Below are positions 9,823 through 21,771 of a DNA stretch of 64,000 nt, piece after piece. The DNA is taken from contig NC_081406.1 of the NCBI RefSeq assembly GCF_030272615.1, positions 397,132,439 to 397,196,438 on the forward strand, read 5' to 3'. Source of the stretch: Cryptomeria japonica (Eukaryota; Streptophyta; Pinopsida; Cupressales; Cupressaceae). The stretch's first letter is position 1; every line of letters begins with the position of its first letter. A program made the translations under genes and the position numbers. The notes under the pieces were generated by a model. The model was not told where the DNA came from. It ran no database searches and was given only the letters and a program-made list of their open reading frames with translations.

Positions 9823-12800
9823 TGTAGTACCCCTACTCGTTTGAACTCATTAGACTCATATTTTATTATTGTTTGTTTTCAATGGATACATTACCATGAT
9901 GTTTTATTTAGAATTTTATGACATTATTTCATGCTTTCTCTGGATATGAGATGCATAATTTATTTGCAGTATTTCAGTACTTGTGATTTATGGCATTCTA
10001 TGGATTATTGCTATATACTGACACTTTACTTTATCTATGCAATGTAGAATTTTATGTTGTGTGTCTGCAAGTGTATTGGATGCAAGGGGACGGTTTTCCT
10101 TCACTCATTTCGGTGAGACAGGGAACATCGTGATTCTCCTTCACCAGTGCGTATGTTGTGTTTTCTATATTGTATATATGCATGTGTGGTTCAGTGATGC
10201 AGGATATTGCAGGTACAAGTACCAGGTAGGTATGGGGTATTGTCTCCACCTGGCTTCACAGGTCTGAGCGTGCCTTATATTTTCCGATGGAAGTGGAGGA
10301 GATAGTAGTTGACCCTATTTTACTCAGTTACACTCATGTGAGTGTCGTCTATTGGTCATCCTATCAATTTGTTCGGCCTTTGTATTTTTTTGTTTGATCT
10401 TTTTATGAGTATTTGCTTGAGGTTTTCTCAGTTTGTGTGTTTAGTGGTTTTAATTAATTAATTAAATTTATCGATTTGTCTCATAGTTGAATTATGCATG
10501 CATTGAGATTATAAATTTAATTAATTAAAAGAAGTTATTAAATTAAGTTGCAAGCTGCATGATATTAGAAATATATTTTATTTAAATTTTAGTGAAAAAT
10601 AAATTAGATTAATTTCATTTATTGTTTCCTAGAATTTTAAATAAATAAAAGAATAAAAGAATAAATAAATAAATGAATAAAAGAATTAATTAGAATTATA
10701 GTATTTCTTTAATTTCTTTATTTAGAAAATTAATTAATTTGCATGAGAAAAGAAAAGAAAGAAAAATGATTTTTTAATTATTGCATGTTAACTTATCCCT
10801 TTGTTAGAAAATTAGAAAAGAAAAGAAAATTGCTTTTATTACTAAATTTAGGTTTTTGAGAAAAAGACAGTCAACCTAGAAGTTTAGTTTAAAAGGGGAA
10901 TAGGTCTTTATTTCAGGGATAGACAGGAATCAGGATAGGAATTTAGGTGAAAAAATTTATTTGTAAGCTTGTTGAAGGATTGGTTCTCTTCAACAAATTT
11001 CTTCCAGGAAAGCTATACCAAGTTGGGTGGCTTCTGTTGATTGTTTGTTTTAAAGAAAATATTTCTTTTTCTTCTATCTTCTGAATAATGTGTGTGTTTT
11101 GATGTTTGTCATATCCTATCTGATTATTCTTGTTCTTGGCTAAAGTCCATTTCTGAAGTGACTTTCTGGTTTATGGAAAGAAGTTGTTTCCTAGGTGTTT
11201 GTAGATTAAATTTTGAGAACAATTGGTAAAATTTATTATGGCAAATTTTGCCAAGATTTTTATTGTGCATGAAAATTGCAAGATTTGGGGAGAAATGATA
11301 TTACCAGAGAAAATATTCCCTATTATTTGAATTTTGTTTCGATACTTGACTATGACAATTCTTTTGAATATTGTATATCTCTGTGGAATTATTTAGTTAT
11401 CATAGAAATAAATTTAATCATTAAATAAATTTATTCGGATATTAAAAGTTAAGGGAAATTGTTTTATTACATTATTTTGGAATTAAAATATGTATTAATT
11501 AATTCCCTGTAAATAATTTAATTAGAAATGAATTTTTGGTTGAAATTAGAATATATTGGTTAATGTATTTAAAATAAAAAATAAAAAATAAATATATGTA
11601 TACCTTGGTAGCCACTATCGACGGTAGTACGACTACCCTACAGTAGTAGTACTACTGGCGGTAGTATGCTACCTATGATAGCAATGCTACCATGCAGTAG
11701 CATAGGCTACCGTGCGTAGCATGGGCTACCGTGTGTAATTTCTTCCCTGGGTTTTCTCGTGCAGACCAAAATTTAATATTTTGGATTTCCGTTCATGGTT
11801 GTTTAAAGTTGATTTTTTTTAAATAAAGTAAAAGATATGATACATGTATATATATATTCATATTTAGGTTTATTCAATTATGGGTATTATGTTACTTTAG
11901 TATTATTTTAATAGTGTGAAATTAATTTATGAGTTGACATATATAATGTAGATATATAATTAATTTAAAGTTTGGGTGTTTTCAAAAAAGCTTGTAATTG
12001 TTAGATTTTATATTTATTAGGAGATTAATTTTTGTGTGATTGATTTAAAATCTTATTGGACATATGACAAGATTGATTTCTTTGTATTAAAATGGTTGTA
12101 ATTTCTTATTATCTGGAAAATCTTTATTTGCAAGTTATTTATGCTTTTGGCTGTTGTAAGAAAAGATTGTCGGTATTAGGATCTTCTGTAAATGGTGTTT
12201 TTAGTCAAGCTTAATTTCGTTGCAGTTCTGGTTGAGTTGTCATTGTTTCACATGTTATTATATCTCCTTGGTCAAGTGTTGTTGTATAACCTTATTGATG
12301 TGAAGCCATTATGTGTTTTGTCCAAATGGTCAATCTTGGGTTAGTGATTGTGTATCCTTCACCTGTGGTTTGTCAGGATTAGTTATGGCTGTCTGTTTCA
12401 CCATAGAGTTCTCGTAGAGAGACCTTTCTTTTTATTGTGCTATGAGAGAGAGTGGCTTTTGAGCGGGCGCCATGCCCGAAGTGGATGACAGGATAACCCG
12501 TCGAAAGTCAGTTAAAAAGTGATAACCTAATAATTGATTTGGGGGTGAATGGAATAAATATTAATTAAGATAATGTACCTCATGCATAGGTGAGTTCTAG
12601 TATAGGGCTCATAATGTTGCGAGAAGGCCTAGAATGGTAAACTTACCACCTTGTCTTCACGAAAGGATTGGTAGCGTCCGCATGAGACTTATTTGGAACT
12701 AGAGGTTCGGGAAAGGTTACGAGGACAGTGAGCCGAGACCTATGGAGGATATACCATGGTATCCATCTTAAGCTATGCGATAACACTCTCTCCTTAGAGT

Positions 12801-13519
12801 CACTAGTGTTTGTGAGTTGAGTCACATGGATGTTTGCAGAGTCATGTAGTTCTTTTGTACTTGTCTTATTTTTCTTGCTTGAGGGTTTTCTACTATCTCC
12901 TAGCATGGTGGGGTAGTTCCATTTCAGGATCACATGGTCGAGTGGTAGTGCCACTTCCCTTCTGGATTGTATCTTTAGGCGAGGAAAGGCTTCGCTAGTG
13001 TTTCTTGGTTCATGGTTCATCTACCAACTCATGTTTGGGATCATTGTTCAGTTGAGACCTTGTGGTCATTGTATCAGACTTTTATGTAACCTTGATATTG
13101 TAACTTTGGATTCCGTGGTATTTTTGGAAGCCATGTATTTATGGATATTGTAATATTATGTCAGTAGAATGTATGTTAAATTCAGTTACTTTGATCTTAT
13201 GTATAAATGATTTATGGATAAATTGAATGCATGGAATACTTTGATTCTTTCATTTTGGAATTTAGATGTATGTGTAGTTTTAATCATAAGCATCTATTTT
13301 ACCTAATTAAATGTACAATTGGATTAACCGTGGTGTTAATATAATCCATGAATTAATCTTCGTTGGTAACCCTTAGGAAATCATGTGTTAGACTTCCGCT
13401 GTGTTTTTAAACGTGAAATTGTTATAAGTAATGCACTTAATCTTAAAAAAAAAAATTATTTCACCCTTTAGTTGCCTAGTTGTGTTGTTTTCCTTTAGGG
13501 TTCCTGGTGGGGCATTACA
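9823..13519 (+). repeat. Element N 3' LTR, 3697 bp
   Basis: It is collinear with 2688-6428, begins TGTAGTACCCCTACTCG and ends GGGGCATTACA. It is about 44 bp shorter than the 5' copy, largely because the palindromic minisatellite has fewer units. The two copies differ by scattered, mainly transition, changes. Confidence 0.92.
11607..11731 (+). repeat. Palindromic minisatellite in N 3' LTR, contracted
   Basis: This is the same array as 4452-4630 with roughly six or seven GGTAGC-n-GCTACC type units left. Several arms are mismatched (GATAGCAATGCTACC). The flanks GGTAGCCACTA on the left and GCATGGGCTACCG on the right are shared, so whole internal units were lost or gained after insertion. Confidence 0.8.
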
Positions 13520-14215
13520 AAAAAAATAGAAGAAACTCTAAGAGATTTAGTTAAGCTGAAGACACAAGAATGTGAGAAGCCGAAGACAGGAAGTATAGTC
13601 CTTGAAAGTAGTAAGTTACTGGAAGATTTTATTAACACACATAAAGCTCATTTAGGCAAGACTGGTCTAAGATTTTAGACTACTAAAGTTTCAAATTACA
13701 ATGATAAAGACAAAGGAAAGGAAGTCAAAGTTGAAGTAGAAAAGAAACCTAAAGATACAAGCAAAACCAAGAATCAAATATCTACTGCAAAGAGACTGCC
13801 AGTTCATCTACCAAATGCACAAAGGTACCCATCATTTATGGTTATTGTTTTCAATGCAATAAATTTGCTCATAAGGTTGCAGACTAAAGAAGAATTCAAT
13901 GTTACAATTGCAAGAGGTTTGGTTACAAATAAAATTACTATAGAAATCATGCTATGAGTCAGAACCATAATCTGGTTGGAATAAATAAGGTAAATAATAA
14001 CTTTCATGGATACTATCATCTATGCAATGGTTATGGTCACAAATCTAGAACACATTCAATAAATTTAGTGCAGAGGAATATCAATTGTTACAAGTGCAAG
14101 TAATTTGGACATTATTCTTATCTGTGTAGAAATGAAGGTGGTATAGAGAAACCTACTGAGAAGAATGCAATGAAGTCTAGTGAATCAAAGAAGAAGGAAG
14201 TCGTGGTTTGGAGAT
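13520..14215 (+). pseudogene. Element A gag, coiled coil end and zinc knuckles
   Basis: This continues the gag broken by N. The coiled coil ends in a block like SKLLEDFINTHKAHLGKTGL (13605-13670), the 'short linker before the knuckles' block of many plant copia gags. After a basic K-rich stretch come at least four CCHC-type knuckle remnants at ~13840-14140, such as CHLCNGYGHKSRTHS and CYKCK-FGHYSYLC, which would bind element RNA. Frame changes and stops (ADXRR, CKXFGH) disrupt it. A gag with four knuckles is unusual, since most copia gags have one. Confidence 0.68.
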
Positions 14216-14569
14216 AGAAGGAAGCAAATAATGAGAGCAAGCTTGGTGTACCTGAATCCAATGCTTGCATCTCTTCCTCTAGTAACTAAGCATATTGCTT
14301 TGGCTCAGGGGGAGTTTCTCAACTAAAATAATTTGGTCTCCTCTTTTGTGTTGGTTCATGTCATCAGTCCGACATGACTGTGTTTGAGATGCAATTTGGT
14401 AATTTGAGGTTTGTGTTGACATCATCGACAAGGCATCTTTTGGTGACAAAACCCTAGAAGAAACTTGTAAGTTAAATATGGGAATTTGAGATAATTTTCA
14501 TCATTATATGAAGAATAATTGTTTAAAAAGAGGGAAGAGAAGAGAAGCAGAGAAAACATAGAATAAAAA
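14216..14569 (+). other. Element A spacer between gag and ORF2, with G-run box
   Basis: There is no coding potential. It holds GCTTTGGCTCAGGGGGAGTT at 14297-14316, a polypurine-tract-like box found at the same place in B (19871-19890) and, on the minus strand, in C (~26650-26680). Such boxes normally follow pol in Sirevirus-like copia elements, which suggests that pol has been lost in front of it. Confidence 0.55.
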
Positions 14570-16090
14570 ATGATTATCGAAGAATCGAACAATGAAAGTT
14601 TTTAGTCTTTGGGAAAGGTACAACTGGATGAATTTGACACAGAGAAGGTCAAAAAAATGGAAAGGATCTTAAGTGAAGGAGATTTGCAAAAGGTCAATGA
14701 GTTGAGTCATAAAAGAATGGATTTGTGGAGTGAGTTCCCATGTTTGGACAATGAGGAAGTGATCAAGTTGATCCTTAGTTGTGTGAAGAATGACCATATT
14801 GTATTAGATAAACCCTATCTGATCTCAAAGGACATTATTTTATCTATTACTGGCTTATGTGATAGTGGGAGTGTGTGAGTTAAGAAGATAGTAAAGAACA
14901 AGGAGGTTGAAACCCTAACCGGTGTGATGGGTGAATAGAGAGCATTCCTAATCGACAAAATCATTGATCCTTTTATGAGGTATGTGGCATATGGTATATC
15001 CTATAAAATTTATTTAAAAAATATGGATGGTTCTACTTCGGTAATTTTTGTGTATGTTGCATATAAGATTGCTATGGAAGATGTGTTAAATTTGTGTGAA
15101 TTGTTAAAGAATAAATTGTTAGAGAATATCATAATGATAAAAGAGCAAGGTTATCCCTTCTGGTTGGATCATTGAATGTGTGTTTGGCTATGTATTGTCT
15201 AAGATTTATTTCAACTAAGGAGAATGTGTAATGGGAATTTGGAGTCCTGGTTGGTATGAAAATATTTTGATATCTTAATGAATTGGATAAAAGAGAAGAC
15301 TCATGTGATTCTTATTTCAAATCATTTCCAGCTTTGTGGAGTATTAGTCTAGTATCCCCTACTACTAGTTTTGTTGAGGAGGGTTTGACCTTCAAAAATA
15401 AAACTAAAAGAGATTGAGTCCTCTGGTTCTCTAGAACCCAAGAAGAAGCATAAAGTATAGAAACATGAAGAAATCATTGATTTGGATGATTTGGAATCCC
15501 CTGTAGTTAACGAAGAATTGGGAGTTCCAGAGTAGAAAAAAGATTCAGAAAAGAAGTTGATAACATGCATGATTTGTTGGAAATATGTGACGATGATGGG
15601 AAGAATTTATCCGTATGCATAAATGAGATGAGAGATTGTATCAACAATGATAACAATGTCTACATGTATTGTCTTTCATGGCCAACTACTATGGTGAAAC
15701 AAAACAAAACATTGAAATTGTTGAAGAAGAATTGAGTTCTATCAATAAGTCATTTGATTTTGAATGATAAGGATGGAGAGAAAAGGAAAAAGGTAAATTC
15801 TCTCTAGGATGAGTTGTTATTCTTGAAAAGATGGAAGGGAAGATTATGTGAGTAATTTATGAAAAATTCAAGAAATTGTTGAAGCTAAACTGAAGCACTT
15901 TTCAGTATTTCTTAATGATGTTGTTGAGTGTGAGCAGAATTCATCTGTTCTTGATAGTTATTCTCATGATATTGATTTATTGGTGGAATGTAGAAATTTT
16001 TCTATTAGTATTAAATTGGTTGTTCAGCCCTGGAAGGTTCTGCTTCCAGATTTTAAGGAGAAATATAAGTAGATATTTTAGAAGAAAATA
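14570..16090 (+). pseudogene. Element A ORF2, conserved protein of unknown function
   Basis: I do not recognise this protein. Open pieces at 14609-14878 and 14975-15175 share blocks with ORF2 of B and C: DKPYLISKDIILSITGLCDSG, then YGISYKIYL, VYVAYKIAMED and LCELLKN (~14990-15110), and further on YCLSWPTTM (~15670-15690), also in B. It is rich in K, E, D and L, with probable coiled coils and acidic/basic tracts, and has no membrane segment or enzyme motif that I can see. It lies where env-like extra ORFs sit in Sireviruses, between a G-run box and the 3' LTR. Stops and frameshifts make this copy dead. Confidence 0.6.
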
Positions 16091-16317
16091 AATTGAGAAT
16101 CTTTTTGAGTTGGTATGCAATTTTGACAATTTTGTTGTTGAATGCATTTATTTTCATTTTCATCAAAGGAACCCTTTGTCCTTGATGTCAAAGGGGGTGG
16201 AAAGTAAATGGAAAAATGAGGAGAAAGGTAGACAAATGGAGATATAGGAGTAAGGGGGAGTTATATGTAGATATGTTTTTTAGTTGATGTTTTGCCATCA
16301 ATGACAGAGGAGGAGAT
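16091..16317 (+). promoter_or_regulatory. Element A 3' non-coding region with repeated polypurine tracts
   Basis: Three purine runs are present: AAAGGGGGTGGAAAG (~16190), TAAGGGGGAG (~16251) and GAGGAGGAGAT just before the LTR. Repeated polypurine tracts are a Sirevirus-type trait. TTGCCATCAATGACA just upstream of the last one is the inverted partner of TGTCATTGATGTCAA inside the LTR. Confidence 0.65.
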
Positions 16318-17645
16318 TATTGGATTTATGTGAATGTTGTCATTGATGTCAAACCTGGCAATCCGGTTAGGACCGAATGTGGTATATTGTTGTTAAGTCA
16401 TTGGAAGCAGTTTTGTATTGCAATTTGAGCAACAATGGATGATAGGTATGTATGTGATCTACTAGAGTCATTTTCGGAAGATTGTCTTCTCCAAAATCTT
16501 GTGTTTTTCTTATCATGGTTTGTATCCAGTTCTGGTATTAGCTGTGTGAGTTCTGATATTAGTTATATCAATCATATAAATTATATCTATTGCTATCATA
16601 TTCTAAAATTTGTGGAATCTATATCTTGGAGTTTGGGAGTTGTTGTGCTTGGAGTTTGTGCTTATGGGTCCGAGTCTATAGGTCCAGTGGACCCTTTTTT
16701 GTTATGTTAATTGTGGCATATGTTTTGGTAAATGAAGTATGTGAAGGAAGCATGTCAAATATTGGTGAAGTATGACTTGTAAAACCTAGTTTTGGTTGAG
16801 GCATGTTTTGGATATCGTATTGATTTGAGTAGTTCATTATTGGGTAAATAATTTGTGTTTGGCCAACATAGTATCTTGGTATATGTGCTTACCAGTATAT
16901 ATAAGAAGATGTGAGAATGTGGGAAAGTAAGATATAGTGTGTCAATTGAAAAAGAGAAGTTTGAGTGTAATAAGAGAGTGTGAGTGTGAATTTTTTAGTA
17001 GAGTATGCTTGTGATATGTAGCAGAAAAATGAGTGTGAAAGTGACAAAGCTAGTGTGTGAGCAGTATACAGTGGGGTAATGTATGAGTGAAGGTATGTGA
17101 AGAAGAGTCAGAGTTTGGATAGTATTGTAGTAATCCTTTACCAGATCTACTGCAAGTAGTTGGTTCAATAGAGTAGTGCACTAATCTCTTACTGATCTTG
17201 CTATAGGCAATTATGGACAGTGGTGTAGTGATCCCTTACTAGATTTGCTATGAATTTTGTGAGTTGCTATCTGAGATTAATCTAGAACTAATCGTATGCA
17301 TTAGGAGATGCACTTTTCTTCAGTTCATTTACTTTCTATTGCAGTGAGCCACTTTGTATCTGATAGTGAGCCATCTAGTAGTGAGCCATCCCTTTTTATA
17401 AACACCATATAACTAGTTATATTATCTTGAGAGTTAACACTCTTTGTAGTTTTTCCCATTTGGGTTTTCCACGTATAAAATATAGTTTTCAATTTGTGGT
17501 TGTGTTATTTTTTTATTTTGCATTTTTTGTTTCATGTTGATGAGATTAATTGTCAAGGATAATGCATTAGTAAAAGTTATTAAAGACTGGGAATATTGAT
17601 TCATCCCCACTTCCCAGTATTCTAGTCCATTCAACCAATCCAACA
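16318..17645 (+). repeat. Element A 3' LTR
   Basis: It is collinear with 1057-2368. Its first bases read TATTGG in place of TGTTGG (TG to TA), and it ends CAATCCAACA. It has the TATA block at 16896-16905, the hairpin motif at 17445-17472 and a decayed C-run box. Confidence 0.85.
17445..17472 (+). promoter_or_regulatory. ENE-like hairpin motif, LTR A
   Basis: GTAG-TTTTT-CCC-ATTT-GGG-TTTT-CCAC: two short stems enclose facing T-runs. It is the same plan as in LTRs B, C, E and H. The lower stem has one mismatch here. Confidence 0.5.
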
Positions 17646-17650
17646 ATATG

Positions 17651-17813
17651 TGTAACCATTATTTTGACAATTATTTTGACCAAAGTTTTATTGTTGATAG
17701 GTATGACCACCCATATTGATATTGTGGCTATTATGTTGGCCTTGGGTTTGCATTTGGGATCCTTGATTATCTTGGTGAATGATAGGATCATGTTGTTGAA
17801 CAGGTCTAGTAGT
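17651..17813 (-). pseudogene. Element F gag, Q/N-rich middle piece
   Basis: The minus-strand reading from 17813 gives a low-complexity Q/N/H/G chain (VQQHDPIIHQDNQGSQMQ then QGQHNSHNINMGGHTYQQ) with one TAA stop. It joins the gag start at 35538-35222 to the capsid region at 1051-1. It is trapped between the target duplications of A (17646-17650) and B (17814-17818). Confidence 0.65.
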
Positions 17814-17818
17814 GATTG

Positions 17819-19139
17819 TGTTAGAAATTCTTGATTGGTTTTCATTAATGTCAATCCTGGTGATATGTATTGGTCTGGATACTGCAGTATATGTTAAGTA
17901 TGCAAAACAATGGAAGATAGGTATGTATGTATGATAGGAAATCAGTAGTGGTCGTAAGTATGTATCTGGTATAGACTATAGCTCTGAAATAATGCAATGT
18001 CAGTATGTGGATATGTCTCTTATAGTGTCTTAGTTTTGGTGCTGGTTGTGGCAATCAATCTCTTGCTCAGAATGTTCAGGTAGTGTTGGTAATGTAGTTT
18101 GGTGTTATTCAATTGACAGTTGATAGGATTGCAGTGCTCCACATTCTTATTTCATTGTAAATATGATAGCAGATTTTTGATATGTTGGTTGTCATGGCTC
18201 AAGATTTTTGTATTCAAGTTTTGGTGCTCTAGAAGTTGTGCTCCAAAGATATATTCATCTATGTAGTATTTGACAGTTCTATACGCTCTGGTTTGGCTTC
18301 GACTTTTGATATCTAATGTTAAACCTATTGATGATATGTTGTTCGTGTCTTTCATTCCTCCTATGCTGATGTGGGTCATGTTCTTTATGCTTTAGTAGTG
18401 TGCTCTTGTGGAAATTTGATATTATGTTCATTCCGGGTTAGGTTGATTGTGAATGTTTTTATTATTGTTTTTCTTTGGTGATTGTAGCATGTGATCTAAC
18501 CATTGGAAGCTTTTGAAAAATTTTATTTGAGGCTGAATTGATGTGTATTTTTATTGGGACACACACACACATATATATATACATATCAAGAGAATGGAGT
18601 GAAGTATGAGTAAAGAAGGTGATGAGTGATAGAGTGAGAGAGTTGGGTGAAGAAGATGAATTTTTTTTGTGTGGCGATATTTGAAGATGAGCATGCAGAT
18701 AATGAATGAAATGTAGAGTTTCTTAATCAGATCTACTACAAGCAATTGATGTGTTGTCTAAGATTAACATGAACTGATCCCATGCATATTTAGATGCAAT
18801 TTCTCAGTTCAATCTTATTTTTCTTGGTAGTGAGCCTTCCAACAATATGATATGGTAATCTGGGTAGTGAGTCCTCTAGTAGTGAACCACCTTTTGTAAT
18901 CCCATATAACTAGTTATATTATATTGAGAGTTAAACCTCTCTGTGGTTTTTCCCATTTTGGGTTTTCCACGTATAAAAATTTGGTGTCTCTCTTATGGTT
19001 TTGTATGTTTTGTATTTTATTTCAATTTCTTGTCACTTCACGCTAAGGCTAATTAAGATTAAATTAAGTTTCAAAATTTTAGTGTTAAATTTGTGGAATA
19101 CTAATTCACCCCCCTCTCATTATTTTGGTTTGTTCAACA
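17819..19139 (+). repeat. Element B 5' LTR
   Basis: It starts TGTTAGAAATTCTTGATTGG and ends TGTTCAACA. It has an (AC)n(AT)n tract at 18560-18590, the hairpin motif at 18943-18970 and the C-run box ATTCACCCCCCTCTC (19104-19118). Its 3' third resembles LTR A (shared words CCATATAACTAGTTATATTAT and GGGTTTTCCACGTATAAAA), so A and B are related families. Confidence 0.87.
18943..18970 (+). promoter_or_regulatory. ENE-like hairpin motif, LTR B 5'
   Basis: GTGG-TTTTT-CCC-ATTTT-GGG-TTTT-CCAC with both stems perfect and facing U-runs in RNA. The same motif is at 35011-35038 in the sister LTR. Confidence 0.55.
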
Positions 19140-19141
19140 AT

Positions 19142-19153
19142 TCTTATCAGAGC
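19142..19153 (+). other. Element B primer binding site (initiator tRNA-Met)
   Basis: TCTTATCAGAGC differs at two positions from TGGTATCAGAGC and sits directly after the LTR. Confidence 0.72.
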
Positions 19154-19205
19154 TTAGTCCCTTGTTGCTATCTTAACCGCTTGAGGAAGATCTTTATTTG
19201 AATAG

Positions 19206-19770
19206 ATGGCTCCTTTGGATATGTCAGGAGAATACTATTTGGATGAAGAATTAGACAACCCTTGAATATTTTGAGAGTGTGGAATCTGAGAATGAAGATG
19301 TGAAAGAAAATGTTAAAGTAGCAAATGAATGTGTGAAGAAGCTGAGAGATCGGATTTGAAAGTTCAAAGCAACGCATCCAAAAGTTAACAAGGAATTAAA
19401 GTAAGAAAATGAAACTATTGTAAGTTTGAAGAAGCAAATTTTAGAAAGAAAGAAATTGGAAGAATGTTTGAAGGATACAATTAATCGAAAGTCAAAAGAA
19501 TGCAAGAAGTTGGAACAAGAAATAATGAAGTTGAATTCAGAAGAAAAAGCCAGTGAAAGTAGTGCATTATTGGATAAACTACTAACCATGCAAAAATATC
19601 ATGAGGAAAAGGAAGGATTGGGATTTTTTGGAGAATGCTCAAATCAGAATGACAAAAGAAAAGGCAAGTTGATAGTGTAAGATAAGAAGAAACATGAAGA
19701 TTCAACCAAGGTCCAAAATACAAGACCTACTACAAATAGACCTCCATTTTGTCAACCTAATGCTTAAATA
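19206..19770 (+). pseudogene. Element B gag, coiled-coil part without knuckles
   Basis: ATG at 19206 opens MAPLDMSGEYYLDEELDN, then a long E/K/L-rich coiled coil (LKKQILERKKLEECLKD, SKECKKLEQEIMKLNSEEK), and the linker block SSALLDKLLTMQKYHEEK followed by GLGFFGECSNQND (~19560-19650), the block that precedes zinc knuckles in plant copia gags. The knuckle region itself is missing: after FCQPNA (~19765) the text jumps to the part that follows the knuckles in A. A few stops are present. This copy therefore lacks both the UBN2 domain and the knuckles. Confidence 0.68.
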
Positions 19771-20177
19771 AAGTTGAGAAGAATAATGCTATGGTATGGA
19801 GAAGGAACGATGTGACTGAGTCTGTTGTACCTAAGTCCGTTATAGGTGCTTCTTAAAAAAATGATCCAGTAGCTTTGCCTTAGGGGGAACTTCAAAGAAA
19901 GATCTATTTTTACTCCCTCTAGTGAAGGAAATGCATGTGGTGGCTTGTGCATGCTGGTGTATTTGATGCTGTTGGTTTTGGTAGATTGTATATGAGTACA
20001 AAATTCACTTGATGTTAGTATGACAAGACAAATTTTGGTAGTGGAACCATAGGAACTATGAACAAGTTAAATATCTAATTTTCAAGATCATTTTGCATTA
20101 TGCATTGAAGAGTTTGAAGAGAAGAAGGAAATTCAGAGCAGAGCAAGTGTGAAAGCTATTTTTCACATATTTTCTCT
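19771..20177 (+). other. Element B spacer between gag and ORF2, with G-run box
   Basis: Gag tail residues (NNAMVWRRND) fade out, then GCTTTGCCTTAGGGGGAACT (19871-19890) matches the box of A. Nothing else coding is seen up to the ATG of ORF2. Confidence 0.55.
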
Positions 20178-21771
20178 ATGGATCCTAAGATGTCAGTTGT
20201 AGAAGAATCTAGTAGTAAAAATATTCAAAAAAGAAAAAAAAGTGCAATTAGAGGAATATAGTCATTGATAAGATCAGGAATTTGGGAAGTTATTTGTTAG
20301 ATGAAGAATTGCAAAAAAATGGAGAATTAGGGAACAAAGGCTTCGATATTTGGAGCAAGTTTCCATGGTTTCCAGATTTAGGATTCAATCAAGTTTCTCT
20401 TAAACCATATTGAGGAGGATGATCATATGATATTGAATAAACCTTATCCGATTTTGAAGAAAATGATATCATCTATTTCCGGTCTATGTGATGTTGGACC
20501 CATTTTGATGAAGATCTATCAAGAACAAAGAATTTGAAACCCTAATTAGTGTTATAGGTGATTAGCAAGCATTGATAATTGATACAATCATTGACCCTTT
20601 AGTGATATATGTTGCTTATGGAATTTCTTATAAATTTATTTTAGAAACAAAAAATGATCAACTTCAACGATAGCAGTATATACTACACATCAAATGGTGA
20701 AAGAGAGAAAAGATTTTGATTTGTGTGAGTTATTACAGTCACAACTGGTAGAGAATATTACTTTGATGAAAAATGTTTGATATCCCATTTAGTTTGTTTC
20801 TTTGATCATGTGAATACTGTTTTACTTCACAAAATCCTTACAATTGAAAGAGAATGTTGTGTGGAAATCAAATGTTTCTATTGGAAAGAAAATTTACAAG
20901 TTTCTAGATTATTTGGTAGAGAGAGATTAGGCATGCAAGAATAACTTCATGAACCTTCAAAATTTGTTATGCTCTGATCTGGTTCCTAGCATTGTCAATA
21001 ATCTTGAGGAGATTCCTTCCTCTAGCAAGAAAAATTCATAGAAAAGAATTGATGTGTCCTCTTCGGAATCAATGAACAAGATGAAGAGTGACAAGAAGTA
21101 AGAGATAATTTCTCTTGATGATTCAGAACCATATATAGAAGCTAAGGTAAAGTTGGTTGAGAAACAAGAAGGTAGTATGGATGAAGATGACCTTTGTATT
21201 GTTGAAATTATTTTAAGTTTTCTTGGTGAAGCAGATGGCTTGAGAAATATTGGATATTTGTGGCTTGAGAAATATTCATATGATCAATATAAGCTTGAAG
21301 AAGTTTTAGTTGATTATTTTCTCTAGAACAGTATTGCAAATATCCACCCAAATATTCTGTTTGAAATGCTTTAAAAATGTATGAATCAAACTCCTTAAGA
21401 ACCAGGTTAGAAAGATGAAGTTAAGGAAGATTTGGAGAAGCAGTGTGCCTATGCTCAAAAGAGATTGTTTCAATGTATTAGGGAAATAAAATATTGTATT
21501 GGAGAAGTAGCTAGAGTGTATACATATTATCTTCAGTGGCCTACGACTATGGAACATTTCAAAGATAAGATTGATTCCATTGAGTCTTAGTTGAATTCCA
21601 TGGGTAAATCATTTGACATTTTCAGTGACAGAGATGGTGAACAAATAAAGAAGATAAACTCTTTGCAATTTGACCTTATATATTTTTAGAGGTAGAAAGA
21701 AGATGTGAATATTTTCTAGAAAGTGAAGGTATTAGTGAAGTTCAATTGCAACATCTTTCTAGTCTTCTAAT
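20178..21771 (+). pseudogene. Element B ORF2, conserved protein of unknown function
   Basis: ATG at 20178 opens MDPKMSVVEESSSKNI, similar in layout to the ORF2 start of A (IIEESNNESF). Shared blocks are DDHMILNKPYPILKKMISSI, SGLCDVG, FDLCELLQSQLVENI and YLQWPTTM (~21540), then FDIFSDRDGEQIKKINSLQ (A has the corresponding DGEKRKKVNSL). There is an acidic middle (SSSESMNKMKSDKK, ISLDDSEPY). I see no known domain. The frame changes at least three times and has TAG/TAA stops. The gene is cut by C at 21771 and its last part resumes at 30001. Confidence 0.6.

Larger units (their letters stand above)
2688..13519 (+). mobile_element. Element N: Tekay/Del-type Ty3 chromovirus nested in A
   Basis: Two long LTRs (2688-6428 and 9823-13519) enclose an initiator-Met primer site, a 10-codon gag stub, truncated protease, RT, RNase H, integrase with a C-terminal chromodomain, and the polypurine tract GGGAGGGAGAA. 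Domain order PR-RT-RH-INT marks Ty3/gypsy. The end motif VLWDPTYETSTN..MRELYSYLF matches the chromodomain of the Tekay/Del lineage. Flanks AAACA/AAAAA suggest a 5-bp duplication. Pol is interrupted by many TAG/TGA codons and is not functional. Confidence 0.92.
1057..17645 (+). mobile_element. Element A: copia-type LTR element, gag plus ORF2 and no pol
   Basis: Paired LTRs (1057-2368 and 16318-17645) of about 1.3 kb flank an initiator-Met primer site, a coiled-coil/zinc-knuckle gag and an unrecognised ORF2. No protease, integrase or RT is detectable. The flanking 5-mers ATACG (1052-1056) and ATATG (17646-17650) are a target duplication differing by one transition. It lies in the gag of F, and N (2688-13519) is inserted in its gag. 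Without N the internal part is only about 3.1 kb, so this is a non-autonomous element of the gag-only (TR-GAG-like) type that must use another element's pol. Confidence 0.85.
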
